DNA from: an uncultured Candidatus Saccharibacteria bacterium
Lineage (GTDB): Bacteria; Patescibacteriota; Saccharimonadia; Saccharimonadales; Saccharimonadaceae
Reading direction: 5' to 3'
NCBI GenBank assembly: GCA_948648655.1
Contig: CAPKVJ010000009.1
Span: 1 to 52,253, forward strand
DNA length: 52,253 nt
The translations under genes were made by a program, and so were the position numbers. Shown in pieces: positions 24,955-34,116 of this stretch (the stretch's first letter is position 1; every line of letters begins with the position of its first letter). The notes under the pieces were generated by a model that was not told the DNA's origin, searched no databases, and saw only the letters and a list, made by a program, of their open reading frames with translations.

Positions 24955-25263
24955 TTACCCAATCTTCTCGATCTGAATCATCGAATATTTCTGTCGATGT
25001 CCCATTTCCTTATGGACACGCTTCTTCGACTTATAGCGAATCACGCGAATCTTGTCGCCTTTTACCAATTCCTCGACAACCTTCGCTTTCACCTTTACGC
25101 CAGCAACCTCTGGCATACCGACCTTCACGTCGTCGCCATCAATCACCATCAAAGCACCAGTTTCGAGCTCTTTGGTTCCTTCCGGGAGGAGGTCCACCCG
25201 TAGGGTCTCTTTCTCTTCGACTAGATATTGCTTCCCGCCGATGAGTACAACTGCTTTCTTCAT
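24955..25263 (-). CDS. rplU: 50S ribosomal protein bL21
   Basis: 102 aa, standard length. Starts with KKAVVLIGGKQYLVEEKETLRVD and ends with the RNA-binding KSKKRVHKEMGHRQKYSMIQIEKIG. An AAGGAA ribosome-binding site precedes the ATG. No rpmA follows; a terminator ends the unit, so bL27 is elsewhere. Confidence 0.97.
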   Translation of the reverse strand: MKKAVVLIGGKQYLVEEKETLRVDLLPEGTKELETGALMVIDGDDVKVGMPEVAGVKVKAKVVEELVKGDKIRVIRYKSKKRVHKEMGHRQKYSMIQIEKIG

Positions 25264-25326
25264 AATAATTCCTTAATATAATATTACCTCACCCATTGTA
25301 TCAAAGATACCCACCCCAGTCAACAA

Positions 25327-26187
25327 CTATTTCTTACTCTTACGCCCATGTACAGATTTTGTTACTTTCTTGACCGCCTTGCTACTCTTGCGCCAATATA
25401 TTACTCCTGCCACCAAAGCAATCACCACTACTACTGCCAACGCAATCTCAATCGGGCCTGTCGTAGGCAACTCCTTTGGTAATTCTGGATCTGGCGTCTC
25501 AACTGGTACCACTGGCGTCGTCGGCTCAGTCACCGCCGCAGTCTTCAACCTATAAATGACTTGCCCCGCATATTTATCGCACCCCAATATCACACCATTC
25601 AGCTCATCTAACCCAATAAACACCCCGTCTTCAGTAAACAGACTATCTGACAACAGCCTCTCATTTGTACCCCACTGATTATAGATCCGCGCTGTACCCT
25701 CAACATATTCAATCGTCAGATCCTCTTTTGCCGTAATATGCGCCTCATCCCAAACCGTTTTCGGATCAGCATTGCTAGCAGATACAATCCCGTCAATCTG
25801 CTTCCTTTCTCCAGCTTTGATTGAATCCGGGAAATAAGATATTACCCGCACATCTCGTGCTACTCCCGCATAACCATGCGCCTCATCATTATAAGTCTCC
25901 GACGCATCATTGTGATAGTATATATATACTGCATATTCTTTATCTGCTTCAAGCTCCTGCTCACTCGTAAACGAATCACCCGAATCAACTTCTACAATCC
26001 GCACGAAATCCCGCTCATCACCCAATGCTGCATTATTAGTAATCGAATTAAACGTCGCATGATCAGCCGGCGCTTCCATTGTATATGTCGGACGATCTGG
26101 ACCCCAAGCCATCACCGGAGTACCCAAAGCCAGCGGCACCATCGCCGTCAAGCCCAACATTACACTTAATATCTTTTTGTTTTTCAT
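25327..26187 (-). CDS. LPTTG-anchored surface protein, TM7-type
   Basis: 286 aa. Signal peptide (about residues 1-27, ending VMA), then WGPDRPTYTMEAPADHATFNSITNN...GDERDFVRI, a motif block I associate with Saccharibacteria surface proteins. C-terminus: Pro/Thr linker, LPTTGP, a hydrophobic helix (IEIALAVVVVIALVAGVIYW) and a long basic tail, a textbook sortase substrate. No sortase is in the window. It is 10 nt downstream of the acidic protein at 26198 and may be in the same operon. Confidence 0.8.
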   Translation of the reverse strand: MKNKKILSVMLGLTAMVPLALGTPVMAWGPDRPTYTMEAPADHATFNSITNNAALGDERDFVRIVEVDSGDSFTSEQELEADKEYAVYIYYHNDASETYNDEAHGYAGVARDVRVISYFPDSIKAGERKQIDGIVSASNADPKTVWDEAHITAKEDLTIEYVEGTARIYNQWGTNERLLSDSLFTEDGVFIGLDELNGVILGCDKYAGQVIYRLKTAAVTEPTTPVVPVETPDPELPKELPTTGPIEIALAVVVVIALVAGVIYWRKSSKAVKKVTKSVHGRKSKK

Positions 26188-26197
26188 AGTCTTCCTC

Positions 26198-28102
26198 CTA
26201 TTGACCTAATAATCCGTTTACATAATCAATCAACTCATCATCCGTCATATCACTTACTTTATTCTCATTAATTTCCGGCTGTTCGGTAACCGTATCTTGC
26301 GTCATATCTTCAGAAGGTGTCTGCTCCATATTCTCGTCGCCCAGACCAGCATCTTCAAGCCCTTCGTCAACTGTGTTCTGAATATTCTCCGGATCCTTCG
26401 GCTTCACCTCGTCATCTGGCGTCGGTTCAGGTTCGGGCTCTGGCTCCGGTTCTGGATCTGGTTCAGGATCAGGCTTTTCTTCTTCCTCCTCCGGCTCATC
26501 GTCATCCTCATCATCATCTTCTTCATCTTCGTCTTCCTCCTCGTCGTCTTCATCTTCCACTTCTTCCCTCTCTCTGTGTCCTTCGTCTTCCAAAATCCCA
26601 ATCTTCTCATGCACCTCTTCCAAAGTATCAGCCTCATGCACTTCTTCGCTGACTTCTTGCACTTCATCAATCGAAACCACATCACGCACTTCGCCTTCCA
26701 CCGTGAAGTTTACTTGTCCGCCACAAGGCAAATTCAAGTCAAGCACTCTCTGCGTCCCGTTCGCAAAAGTCACTAGAATATCCACCTGCTTCGAATCCAC
26801 ACGTTGCCTTACATCCATACCTGGCGTCAGATTCTCTGTCGTATTTTCTTCGCCATTTTCATGATATATATAACTCGTCTGCTCCGTGTCATTCTCCAAA
26901 TAGAAAGTATACGAACCATGTCCTAATACCACAGTTACCGCTGCAAGCAACCGTCTCTGCAATCTTGCGCCATTCTCACCATTAAACGCTTCATCTACAG
27001 CCTTTTGACGTTCATTGAAATCCTCAATACTTGTAATTGATTCATCAAACCCTGCCGCCTCCAAAGTCTCTGGCAAAGCCGCACCATACGACGCCAAAAC
27101 CTCTGGCTGGTTCCTCGCAATCCGAAATACCTCCGCAAAAGTCTCTTGCGAACTTCCATAAGCGAATTCCAAGCTCCGACCAAAACTATTCACCGACTCT
27201 TTTTCGTCATAGCGTCCATAATCTTCAGCATAATTGCTCAATACGCCATTCGGTGCCTGTTCACCGCCCGCTTCGGTCAAGAACCCATCATACATGCCAT
27301 CACCCAGTTGATCCAAATCATATTGACCCAAATCTACCTCGCCTTCTTTCAGCAAGGCGTCCAGGTCAAACGCAGCCACCTCTGATTCTGGTTCTGTTTC
27401 CGTTTCCGTCGCGCCCGAAAAGTCCTCTACTGTCATCGCGTTCAGATCAACCTTCCTGCTACCAGTATCCTCATCCGTCGCAGCCGCTTGCTCCTCTGCA
27501 ATCACTCCACTTGGTATCGCCGTACTCAAGCCGACCACCGCCATCACCGTCACCATCGCACGCTTCATGAAGCGCGTCACTGCCTTTATCCAACCTTTAT
27601 TCGCCCACCCAGATTTCAATCTCTCTCCAATACTCGTAATCTTTTCCGCCCGTTCTTCTGGCGACAACACTACCGCTTCTGCATCCACCTTTTCAATTTC
27701 ATTCGCTCCCTGTCGACCCAATGCTTCCCGCACCTTATTGGCCAACTCCGTATCGACTTCTTCTAGTCTCCTAATTACGTCCTCGTCATTAGCTCGTCGA
27801 ATCTGCTCATTTGTCATTTCGCCAGGCTCATCCATCACGATATTAGAAGCTGCATATTCATCAGCAATTTTGCTCACTGTTTCATCCGCTATCGCATCCG
27901 CCGCCTCAATATCAGGAATCGCAGCTTCCCTATCCGTCACCTCTTCAGTATTTTCAAGTCCTGCCTGACCCACACCCTGTTCCATCGCCAGCCGCTGTTC
28001 TTGTGTCAACTGTTCGACATTCTCACTCTCATTCATCCCCTGCAACAATGCATCCAATCTTGCCTCTTCTGCCGACCTGTTGGCTCCTTCTCCTGGCATC
28101 AT
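26198..28102 (-). CDS. Large acidic membrane protein with Asp/Glu/Pro-rich tail
   Basis: 634 aa. Cytoplasmic acidic coiled region (1-175), one membrane helix (about 180-202, AMVTVMAVVGLSTAIPSGVIA, followed by AEEQAAA, possibly a cleavable internal signal), an extracytoplasmic domain (about 205-480), then a strongly acidic repetitive region (EDDDEDDDEPEEEEEKPDPEPDP...) and a short terminal domain (DMTDDELIDYVNGLLG). Overlaps the upstream small gene by 4 nt (ATGA type). Not recognised; composition suggests a surface or secretion-associated lineage-specific protein. Confidence 0.7.
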   Translation of the reverse strand: MMPGEGANRSAEEARLDALLQGMNESENVEQLTQEQRLAMEQGVGQAGLENTEEVTDREAAIPDIEAADAIADETVSKIADEYAASNIVMDEPGEMTNEQIRRANDEDVIRRLEEVDTELANKVREALGRQGANEIEKVDAEAVVLSPEERAEKITSIGERLKSGWANKGWIKAVTRFMKRAMVTVMAVVGLSTAIPSGVIAEEQAAATDEDTGSRKVDLNAMTVEDFSGATETETEPESEVAAFDLDALLKEGEVDLGQYDLDQLGDGMYDGFLTEAGGEQAPNGVLSNYAEDYGRYDEKESVNSFGRSLEFAYGSSQETFAEVFRIARNQPEVLASYGAALPETLEAAGFDESITSIEDFNERQKAVDEAFNGENGARLQRRLLAAVTVVLGHGSYTFYLENDTEQTSYIYHENGEENTTENLTPGMDVRQRVDSKQVDILVTFANGTQRVLDLNLPCGGQVNFTVEGEVRDVVSIDEVQEVSEEVHEADTLEEVHEKIGILEDEGHREREEVEDEDDEEEDEDEEDDDEDDDEPEEEEEKPDPEPDPEPEPEPEPEPTPDDEVKPKDPENIQNTVDEGLEDAGLGDENMEQTPSEDMTQDTVTEQPEINENKVSDMTDDELIDYVNGLLGQ

Positions 28103-28437
28103 TCTTGTCCTCCTGCCGTGTTTACGTGTTCATTCCAAAATTCCACCATCACCTTCTCTACCGCCTTATCATAATCCACGCCTGACTCCACAAAAAACTT
28201 CTCAACCTCGTCATCTATTTCCCCCTCTCGCTTCAAAAGCTCATCCAGCTCCACCAGTTTCGCATCCGGCAAAGCTTCAATTATCGCTCGCTCAATGCGT
28301 GGCTCCAGCTCCGCCCGCATCTGATCACGCAATTCGCGTCTCTCATCTGACGTAATGTTTGTTTTTCCGCTCTTTGCCAACATCCTATCAATGAAAGCAT
28401 CAAGCAGCATCCCTTGAGTTATTTTTTTTATTGGCAT
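28099..28437 (-). CDS. Small helical protein, DUF5663-like
   Basis: 112 aa, all-helical: ITQGMLLDAFIDRMLAKSG, then ERRELRDQMRAELEPRIERAIIEAL, AKLVELDELLKREG and VDYDKAVEKVMVEFWNEHV. The pattern (N-terminal helix, a Glu-anchored helix with LExxIxxxL, PD/VD-x-K near the C-terminus) resembles the CPR family DUF5663 and the protein at 47756-48049. It is translationally coupled to the acidic protein, which suggests they act together. Assignment is moderate. Confidence 0.55.
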   Translation of the reverse strand: MPIKKITQGMLLDAFIDRMLAKSGKTNITSDERRELRDQMRAELEPRIERAIIEALPDAKLVELDELLKREGEIDDEVEKFFVESGVDYDKAVEKVMVEFWNEHVNTAGGQE

Positions 28438-28494
28438 TTTATACCTTTCTACATGACTTTTCTTCAGATTAACATAAGCACTTCAAAAAATCAA

Positions 28495-29910
28495 CTACGC
28501 CGCTTCTAGCTCTTGCTCAGTTGCAGCAATTTCTCCGTCTAACTGCCCCAGCAATACCGTAAACGTCGCTTTCTTCTGCTCGTCAGCACTATCAATCCGA
28601 CTTGCCATTTCCTCTCGACCCTCTTGAAACTGTTTTAGTTCCTCTCGCAACGCCGCCTTCATCTTTACCTCAAGCTCCGCAATCTTCTCTTGACCATGCA
28701 TAATCTGTTTCTTCTGCGAGCCCATCAAATCCCCCTCCGCCTTAATCTCCGCAATTTCCTCACGATATTTCCTAATGTCGTCCTTGATCCGGACCGATTC
28801 CCTTACTGGCGGTTTCTTCGTATTTTCCTCTGCAGTCTCTTCTTTTACGTCCTCGTTCTCAGCTTTATCCCACTCTGCGTTTTCCTTTTGATCCGCCAAA
28901 AACTGCTGTATCTCTTCATTCGTCAATCCCGGATTATCATTCTTAATCCGCTCCGTATATTCCTCCAATGTCTCCTCCGCCTGTGGCATATCATAGACCA
29001 CCTCAAGCGTACCGTCTGCTCCTACTCTAGCTTCATCCGCCGTTCGTCGATCATAATGCTGTAATGTTTCCGCTTCCCGACGTGGATATGCCTGATAAAA
29101 CCATGTCAAATCAAGCTTCCCATCTTCATCCCGCACTTCTTTCTCCGGTCGTGCTTGCGCCAATCTCATCGCCCGTGCCGCTTTTGGATACCGCTCTACC
29201 AATCCCGCATCGTGTATCATCCCCCTCGCCTCATCAAATTTCACTGATTCCTCTGGATGCACCTCAACATAAGCCACATCCGCCACAATCTGGCTATTTC
29301 GCATCGCGCCCTGCTTCCGATAATTATGTAGCCTCGCTTTATAATTCTCCGCCGTTTCCCCATCAATACGCGGATTCTTCATAAACAAACTCACCAAATC
29401 CAACTCACCCGGCTTGCGCGGTTCTTCCGCCAACTCCCACGCAATCTCCTCATCTTCGCTAAGTCCATCCTCCCCCATTCCCTTCACCAAACGCGACCCG
29501 TCCGCATACATTTTTTCCATCGCTTTCTGCATCTCACCTTGCACATCATCAAGCAACTCTGCATCATACCTCTCCGGCAATTGCCGGCCCTCCGTACTCG
29601 CCTGTGCTGTATCTGCCGCCTTTGTTGCATCCATTCGCCCTAGTCCTGCCGCAATCGCCCGATAAATTCGTGATTCTTTCACCTTTTGGGTTAAGTTTGG
29701 AAAATGCTCTTCAAAAAATGCCGCCGCCCGCGTTCCCAAAGTCTGCGCTTCGTGCGTCGTCCCCAACTGTATTTCTGACTCATTCTGCACTATACCTTGC
29801 TCACTGCTTACCTGTCCATCATTACCTAAAGCCTGTATCCGTTGCCACGCCTGTGCAGTTGGGTCGCTATTATACTCTCCATCATATGGCTCATTCATTT
29901 TACTTTCCAT
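28495..29910 (-). CDS. Coiled-coil protein of unknown function
   Basis: 471 aa, no membrane segment. The N-terminal 120 residues are polar, with a short hydrophobic helix near SRIYRAIAAGLGRM. The middle has a repeated motif around NPRIDGETAENYKARLHNYR and YPRREAETLQHYDRRTADEA, then AEETLEEYTERIKND: three similar aromatic/Glu segments suggesting degenerate internal repeats. The C-terminal 130 residues are coiled coil. First gene of a minus-strand set with 28099, 26198 and 25327. Confidence 0.65.
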   Translation of the reverse strand: MESKMNEPYDGEYNSDPTAQAWQRIQALGNDGQVSSEQGIVQNESEIQLGTTHEAQTLGTRAAAFFEEHFPNLTQKVKESRIYRAIAAGLGRMDATKAADTAQASTEGRQLPERYDAELLDDVQGEMQKAMEKMYADGSRLVKGMGEDGLSEDEEIAWELAEEPRKPGELDLVSLFMKNPRIDGETAENYKARLHNYRKQGAMRNSQIVADVAYVEVHPEESVKFDEARGMIHDAGLVERYPKAARAMRLAQARPEKEVRDEDGKLDLTWFYQAYPRREAETLQHYDRRTADEARVGADGTLEVVYDMPQAEETLEEYTERIKNDNPGLTNEEIQQFLADQKENAEWDKAENEDVKEETAEENTKKPPVRESVRIKDDIRKYREEIAEIKAEGDLMGSQKKQIMHGQEKIAELEVKMKAALREELKQFQEGREEMASRIDSADEQKKATFTVLLGQLDGEIAATEQELEAA

Positions 29911-29970
29911 TTTTATACCTCTCTTACTGCTTACAGTTTACTACAAAATCAGCCAAAGCACAACCATCAT

Positions 29971-29996
29971 AAAACCCGAACATTTGTTCGGGTTTT
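29971..29996. terminator. Terminator between 30023 gene and 28495 gene
   Basis: Perfect 11-bp stem AAAACCCGAAC / GTTCGGGTTTT, loop ATTT or AAAT; T-rich on both strands. Confidence 0.75.
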
Positions 29997-30022
29997 ATCA
30001 AAGTCTATCTTATAATTCCTCC

Positions 30023-30283
30023 TTAAACAGCTAATATTTCAATCGCTCTCTGGCCAATTTTACCAGCCTTTGCTCTTTTCAATATATTTTGCAGCTCGCC
30101 CGGAGTCATTGTTTTTATGTTATCATACTCCGCCTCTGCTGCATCGTTTTCACCATACGGTTCCAACGAGTTCCAATTATTTTCATCGTCCTTATGGTCC
30201 GCTGTCTCCAACGTACTGAAGTCGATGATGTTCATACGTTTTACATCGGTATCTCCTTTGTTTATGTTAATTTTTTCGCGCAT
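30023..30283 (-). CDS. Small hypothetical protein
   Basis: 86 aa. Acidic middle (DHKDDENNWNSLEPYGENDAAEAEYD) and a C-terminal helix pair TMTPGELQNILKRAKAGKIGQRAIEIL that looks like a compact folded end. AAAGGAAAAAGC precedes the ATG. A monocistronic unit ended by a strong terminator. Not recognised. Confidence 0.6.
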   Translation of the reverse strand: MREKININKGDTDVKRMNIIDFSTLETADHKDDENNWNSLEPYGENDAAEAEYDNIKTMTPGELQNILKRAKAGKIGQRAIEILAV

Positions 30284-30627
30284 AGCTTTTTCCTTTGTTT
30301 ATTTTTATTTTTTTCGCTACGGCTTACACTCCGGCCTTTGCTATTGTTAGATTTTGTTTTTCGTTTTTATTTATTATCTAACTGTCTTTCATTGTAGCAC
30401 ACATACTCACAAAAGTCAATACTTTTTATGCTTTAATTTTGCAAAAAGGTCAAAATTCCCTGTTAACACCACTGTTTAACCACTGAAAAAGGCTAGCTTT
30501 ACAGCCAGCCTTTAATCTCAAAACTTTCGCTCTCAACCCCCTTTCTGTACTAGGATTAGACTATCAAGTCCTCTCCCATACCCAGATTATAACACACATC
30601 ACTCAAAAAGTCAACTATAACCTTATC
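30284..30627. other. Intergenic stretch with ileS terminator
   Basis: About 340 bp without a gene. It holds the upstream region of the 30023 gene and a minus-strand terminator at 30488-30513 (AAAGGCTGGCT / AGCTAGCCTTT with T-run), 115 nt after the ileS stop. Nothing else was recognised. Confidence 0.5.
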
Positions 30628-33600
30628 CTACGCCTTTTCCAAGCTTATAGTGACGTTCTTTCCGCCAATTTTCGCAATCTCATCATAAGCATAATTTTCT
30701 CCCTGCGTCAGCTCTTCCGCCAGCGTCTCATGCATTAGCATTTCTCGCCATTCCTCTGGCACGTCTGCACTCACATCCAGCTTAATCCGATCATCGACGA
30801 CAAGTCCTGCCTTCTTTCTCGCACTTTGTACCGCACGCACTAATTCCCTAGTCCACCCCTCGCGTGCTAGCTCATCAGTAATCTCCTTGTCAATCCAGCT
30901 TTTCTCACCCGATTCGACTTCCTTGACATTCACCTCATCTTTCACAATTTCTACCCCCCAATCCGGCAATTCTTCCCCCACATAAACCAACTTCTGAAGC
31001 GGCTGACGCACCTTCACCTGCGGTTCGTGCTCATCCTTGTACATTCGTAATCTCAATCCCTCATTGATCACTTCACGCACCTGCGCCATCTGGCCCAAAA
31101 TTTCCGTGTCATCAATCTCCACAGTTATCGGATATTTCAACAAATGAACACTCTTGCCTTTTTCCCATCCTCCGACCACATTCTGCCACAACTCTTCAGC
31201 CAAAAACGGCGTAAAGGGTGCTAACAGCACGGCTAATTTTTCTAGCACTTTCCATAATGTCCAATAAGCCTCTGCCTTGTCATCATCATCTTCACTCTTC
31301 CAGAACCGTCTCCTACTCCTCCGCACAAACCAGTTACTCAAATCATCTACAAACGGTAGCACCCCCGCGAGTGCTTTCGGAATATTATATTCCTCCATCC
31401 CCTCAATGACATCCTTTCGCGTTTCATACAATCTCGCCAAAATCCATCGATCAAGCGGATTCTTCAAATCTTTAATCTTCCCTGTACCAAAATTACCTGG
31501 TGACTCCGGACTTTCCCACCCATCTACTTCCGCATAAGTCGTGAAGAAGTCATACACATTCCAAATCATCATGAGCTTCCGATTCACATCGCTCACGTCT
31601 TTATCTGTAAGCGCAAAATCCTCACCGCTCAAGACCGGGCTCGATAGTAACAAAAACCGGAGCGCATCCGCCGAAAACTTATCCATTAGCTCATTCGGAT
31701 CCGTATAATTCCCCAACGACTTCGACATCTTCCGTCCATCGCTCCCCGCCAAAGTCCCCGTCGTAATTACATTCTTAAACGCATTTTTCTCGGCCTTCTT
31801 TTGCGCCACTTCACCAAATCCCCCCACTTCCGCAAGTGCAGTATTCACGCAATGCACATAATAAAACCATGCTCGCACCTGCCCAACATACTCCACGATG
31901 AAATCCGCCGGATAATTTCGCTCAAACTTTTCCTTATTTTCAAACGGATAATGCAATTGCGCAAACGGCATCGAACCAGATTCAAACCAACAATCCAAAA
32001 CTTTTTCAATGCGTTTGAAGTGCTCTCCATCAATATCAAACTCAATCTCATCTACCCACGGTCGGTGATAATCTTCCAGCTCCACCCCAGACAGTTCCTT
32101 CAACTCCGCATAGCTCCCCACCACCTTCACCGTGCCTTTATCGCCTTTCCACACCGGCATCGCCGTTGCCCAAAATCGGTCACGACTCAAATTCCAATCT
32201 GGTGCCTGCTCAATATTCTTCTCAAACCGCCCATGCTTCAGATACTCTGGGAACCAATTGATATTCTCATTCTGTGCAATCATCAATTCCTTCTGACCTT
32301 GCACGTCGAAAAACCAACTCGGAAAAGCCCGATACATAATCCTTTGTTTCGAGCGCGGATTAAACGGATATTCATGCTTAATGTATTCGATTTTTTCAAT
32401 CGGCCCTGCCGCCTCAAGACACTTTGCGATAAATTTATTTGCTTCCCAAATCTGAATCTGCCCATCTTCATTCGGTCGCACCCCCGCCTTCCTCAATCCA
32501 TCATCCGCACCCGGAAGATAACAACCATATTCATCCAATACATCAATACACGGTACTCCATTTTTCCTACCCAGTTCATAGTCATCCTCACCATATGCTG
32601 GTGCAATCTGTACAATTCCAGTACCTTCCCCCTCCGTGACAAAATCCGCTCCCCAAACCTTATAAACGTTCTCTTCCTCTGCTGAGTAATAACTCTTCTC
32701 AAACTTCTTCCATTCTACCAATTTATTCTCTGGCTCGCCCAAGAATAATGCTTCATATTTCAATCCAACAAGATCTTTACCCTTAAAATCCGCCAGTTTC
32801 TCCCACTCCTGTTCAAATAACTTCTGCAAAGCCTCCGCCTTACTCTCAAGCGCCACAAACACCCGACCATCGCCGCCATTATATGCCGCATATTTCATCT
32901 CCGGGTTCACCGCCAGCGCCATATTACCCGGCAGCGTCCACGGCGTCGTCGTCCAAGATAATAAATAAGCTGTATTCAAGATTTCTGGAGCGTCAGCAGA
33001 ACCAGATTTTTGGGACCATAAGCTCGGCCGAGCGGTCTTGAGCGTGTCCCAAAAATCTTGGTTCTCTGGTATGCTAGCAATCTTAAACTTCACATATACC
33101 GATGGATCCGTCACCGTCTGATATGCATCATTATCCATCGTCACCTCTGATTTTGAAACCGGCGTCGCAAACTTCGTGTCATACATCAGCACCTTCGCCC
33201 CCTCATAAATCTTCCCCGCCGTATAAAGAGTCTTAAATGCCCACCACACCGACTCCATAAAGTCCTTATTCATTGTCCGATACGCCCCCTTGAAATCCAC
33301 CCAGCGTCCAATCCGATCAATCGTCCCCTCCCAAGTTTCCGAATTCGCCACCATGCTCTCTCTCGCCTTGAGAATATAATCCTCCAGCGACCACTTCGTA
33401 CCAATCTCGCGCCGATCCGTAATTCCCAACTGTTTCTCCACAAAATTCTCCGCCGGCAAACCATGACAATCCCATCCCCAACGCCGTTCCACACGTTTCC
33501 CACGCATCGTCCAAAAACGCGGCACCGCATCCTTCACGATGCTCGAAAGCAAAGTCCCATGATGTGGCATGCCAGTAATAAACGGTGGCCCGTCATAAAA

Positions 33601-33726
33601 CACATAGCTATCATCCTCTGGCCGTTCTTCCACCGAACGTTCAAAAACCCGATTTTTCTTCCACCATTCAACTAATGCTTTTTCGTACTCGCTCGCACGT
33701 CGCCTCTGTCCAGCTTTGTATTTCAT
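30628..33726 (-). CDS. ileS: Isoleucyl-tRNA synthetase
   Basis: Charges tRNA-Ile in the cytoplasm. 1032 aa, class Ia: HIGH-type motif in PPFITGMPHHGTLL, the CP1 editing domain with WTTTPWTLPGN, the KMSKS loop in SDGRKMSKSLGNYTD, and the anticodon domain. The overall form is the eukaryotic-like type without the bacterial C-terminal zinc ribbon, common in CPR. Odd point: residues about 221-243 (around KTARPSLWSQKSGS) are encoded by an inverted repeat (32998-33065) inserted just before WTTTPWTL. Preceded by a T-box-like leader. GGAGAAAGGAAG is the RBS. Confidence 0.96.
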   Translation of the reverse strand: MKYKAGQRRRASEYEKALVEWWKKNRVFERSVEERPEDDSYVFYDGPPFITGMPHHGTLLSSIVKDAVPRFWTMRGKRVERRWGWDCHGLPAENFVEKQLGITDRREIGTKWSLEDYILKARESMVANSETWEGTIDRIGRWVDFKGAYRTMNKDFMESVWWAFKTLYTAGKIYEGAKVLMYDTKFATPVSKSEVTMDNDAYQTVTDPSVYVKFKIASIPENQDFWDTLKTARPSLWSQKSGSADAPEILNTAYLLSWTTTPWTLPGNMALAVNPEMKYAAYNGGDGRVFVALESKAEALQKLFEQEWEKLADFKGKDLVGLKYEALFLGEPENKLVEWKKFEKSYYSAEEENVYKVWGADFVTEGEGTGIVQIAPAYGEDDYELGRKNGVPCIDVLDEYGCYLPGADDGLRKAGVRPNEDGQIQIWEANKFIAKCLEAAGPIEKIEYIKHEYPFNPRSKQRIMYRAFPSWFFDVQGQKELMIAQNENINWFPEYLKHGRFEKNIEQAPDWNLSRDRFWATAMPVWKGDKGTVKVVGSYAELKELSGVELEDYHRPWVDEIEFDIDGEHFKRIEKVLDCWFESGSMPFAQLHYPFENKEKFERNYPADFIVEYVGQVRAWFYYVHCVNTALAEVGGFGEVAQKKAEKNAFKNVITTGTLAGSDGRKMSKSLGNYTDPNELMDKFSADALRFLLLSSPVLSGEDFALTDKDVSDVNRKLMMIWNVYDFFTTYAEVDGWESPESPGNFGTGKIKDLKNPLDRWILARLYETRKDVIEGMEEYNIPKALAGVLPFVDDLSNWFVRRSRRRFWKSEDDDDKAEAYWTLWKVLEKLAVLLAPFTPFLAEELWQNVVGGWEKGKSVHLLKYPITVEIDDTEILGQMAQVREVINEGLRLRMYKDEHEPQVKVRQPLQKLVYVGEELPDWGVEIVKDEVNVKEVESGEKSWIDKEITDELAREGWTRELVRAVQSARKKAGLVVDDRIKLDVSADVPEEWREMLMHETLAEELTQGENYAYDEIAKIGGKNVTISLEKA
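32998..33065. repeat. Palindromic insertion inside ileS
   Basis: Arms 32998-33016 and 33046-33065 are complementary with a single-base bulge (AGAACCA.GATTTTTGGGAC); the loop includes GCTCGGCCGAGC, similar to CTACGGCCGAGAA in the larger elements. The length keeps the ileS frame and encodes a segment between editing-domain strands. Confidence 0.65.
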
Positions 33727-33743
33727 AATCTTCCTTTCTCCTT

Positions 33744-33989
33744 AATAAAAATCCCCGCCGTCTCTACAATCACATCAGACTTTACAGCCTCTATGTAACC
33801 GTTAGAACCCAGCGGGCGGTACCATCTAACTTTCTGACCAAATAATGTTGTACTTTTTACAACATCTATCCCTAATCAGACTCTCACTTTATCCTTCACG
33901 CAGATTCACGAGCGATTCTACTAGGAATATTCCGTTCTTTCGCTAGCATCGTAGCCGATTACTACTCAAGCGCTTCTACAGTAATTATA
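33744..33989 (-). promoter_or_regulatory. T-box-like leader and promoter of ileS
   Basis: Promoter: extended -10 TGTTATAAT (TATAAT 33989-33984). The leader contains TGGTACCGC (33824-33816), the invariant T-box core that pairs with the tRNA acceptor end, flanked by GTTAGA and TCTAAC (33830-33825 and 33806-33801), forming the antiterminator helix. A competing helix joins CCCGCTG (33816-33810) to CGGCGGG (33760-33754), followed by ATTTTTATT: an intrinsic terminator that overlaps the antiterminator. A further hairpin TGTTGTA/TACAACA is at 33845-33865. Known: T-boxes sense uncharged tRNA and often precede ileS. The specifier loop could not be fixed by eye; one AUC lies in GTAATCGG near 33955. Confidence 0.72.
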
Positions 33990-34116
33990 ACACACTTCAA
34001 TTAAAATCGTTACTTATCATCGACCCTAACATTCCTCATACTTGACTTTTTCTACAAAAATCGTATAATCACGATAAACAATGAGTACCTTGAGAAAGAA
34101 AAGGAGGGATTGTCTT

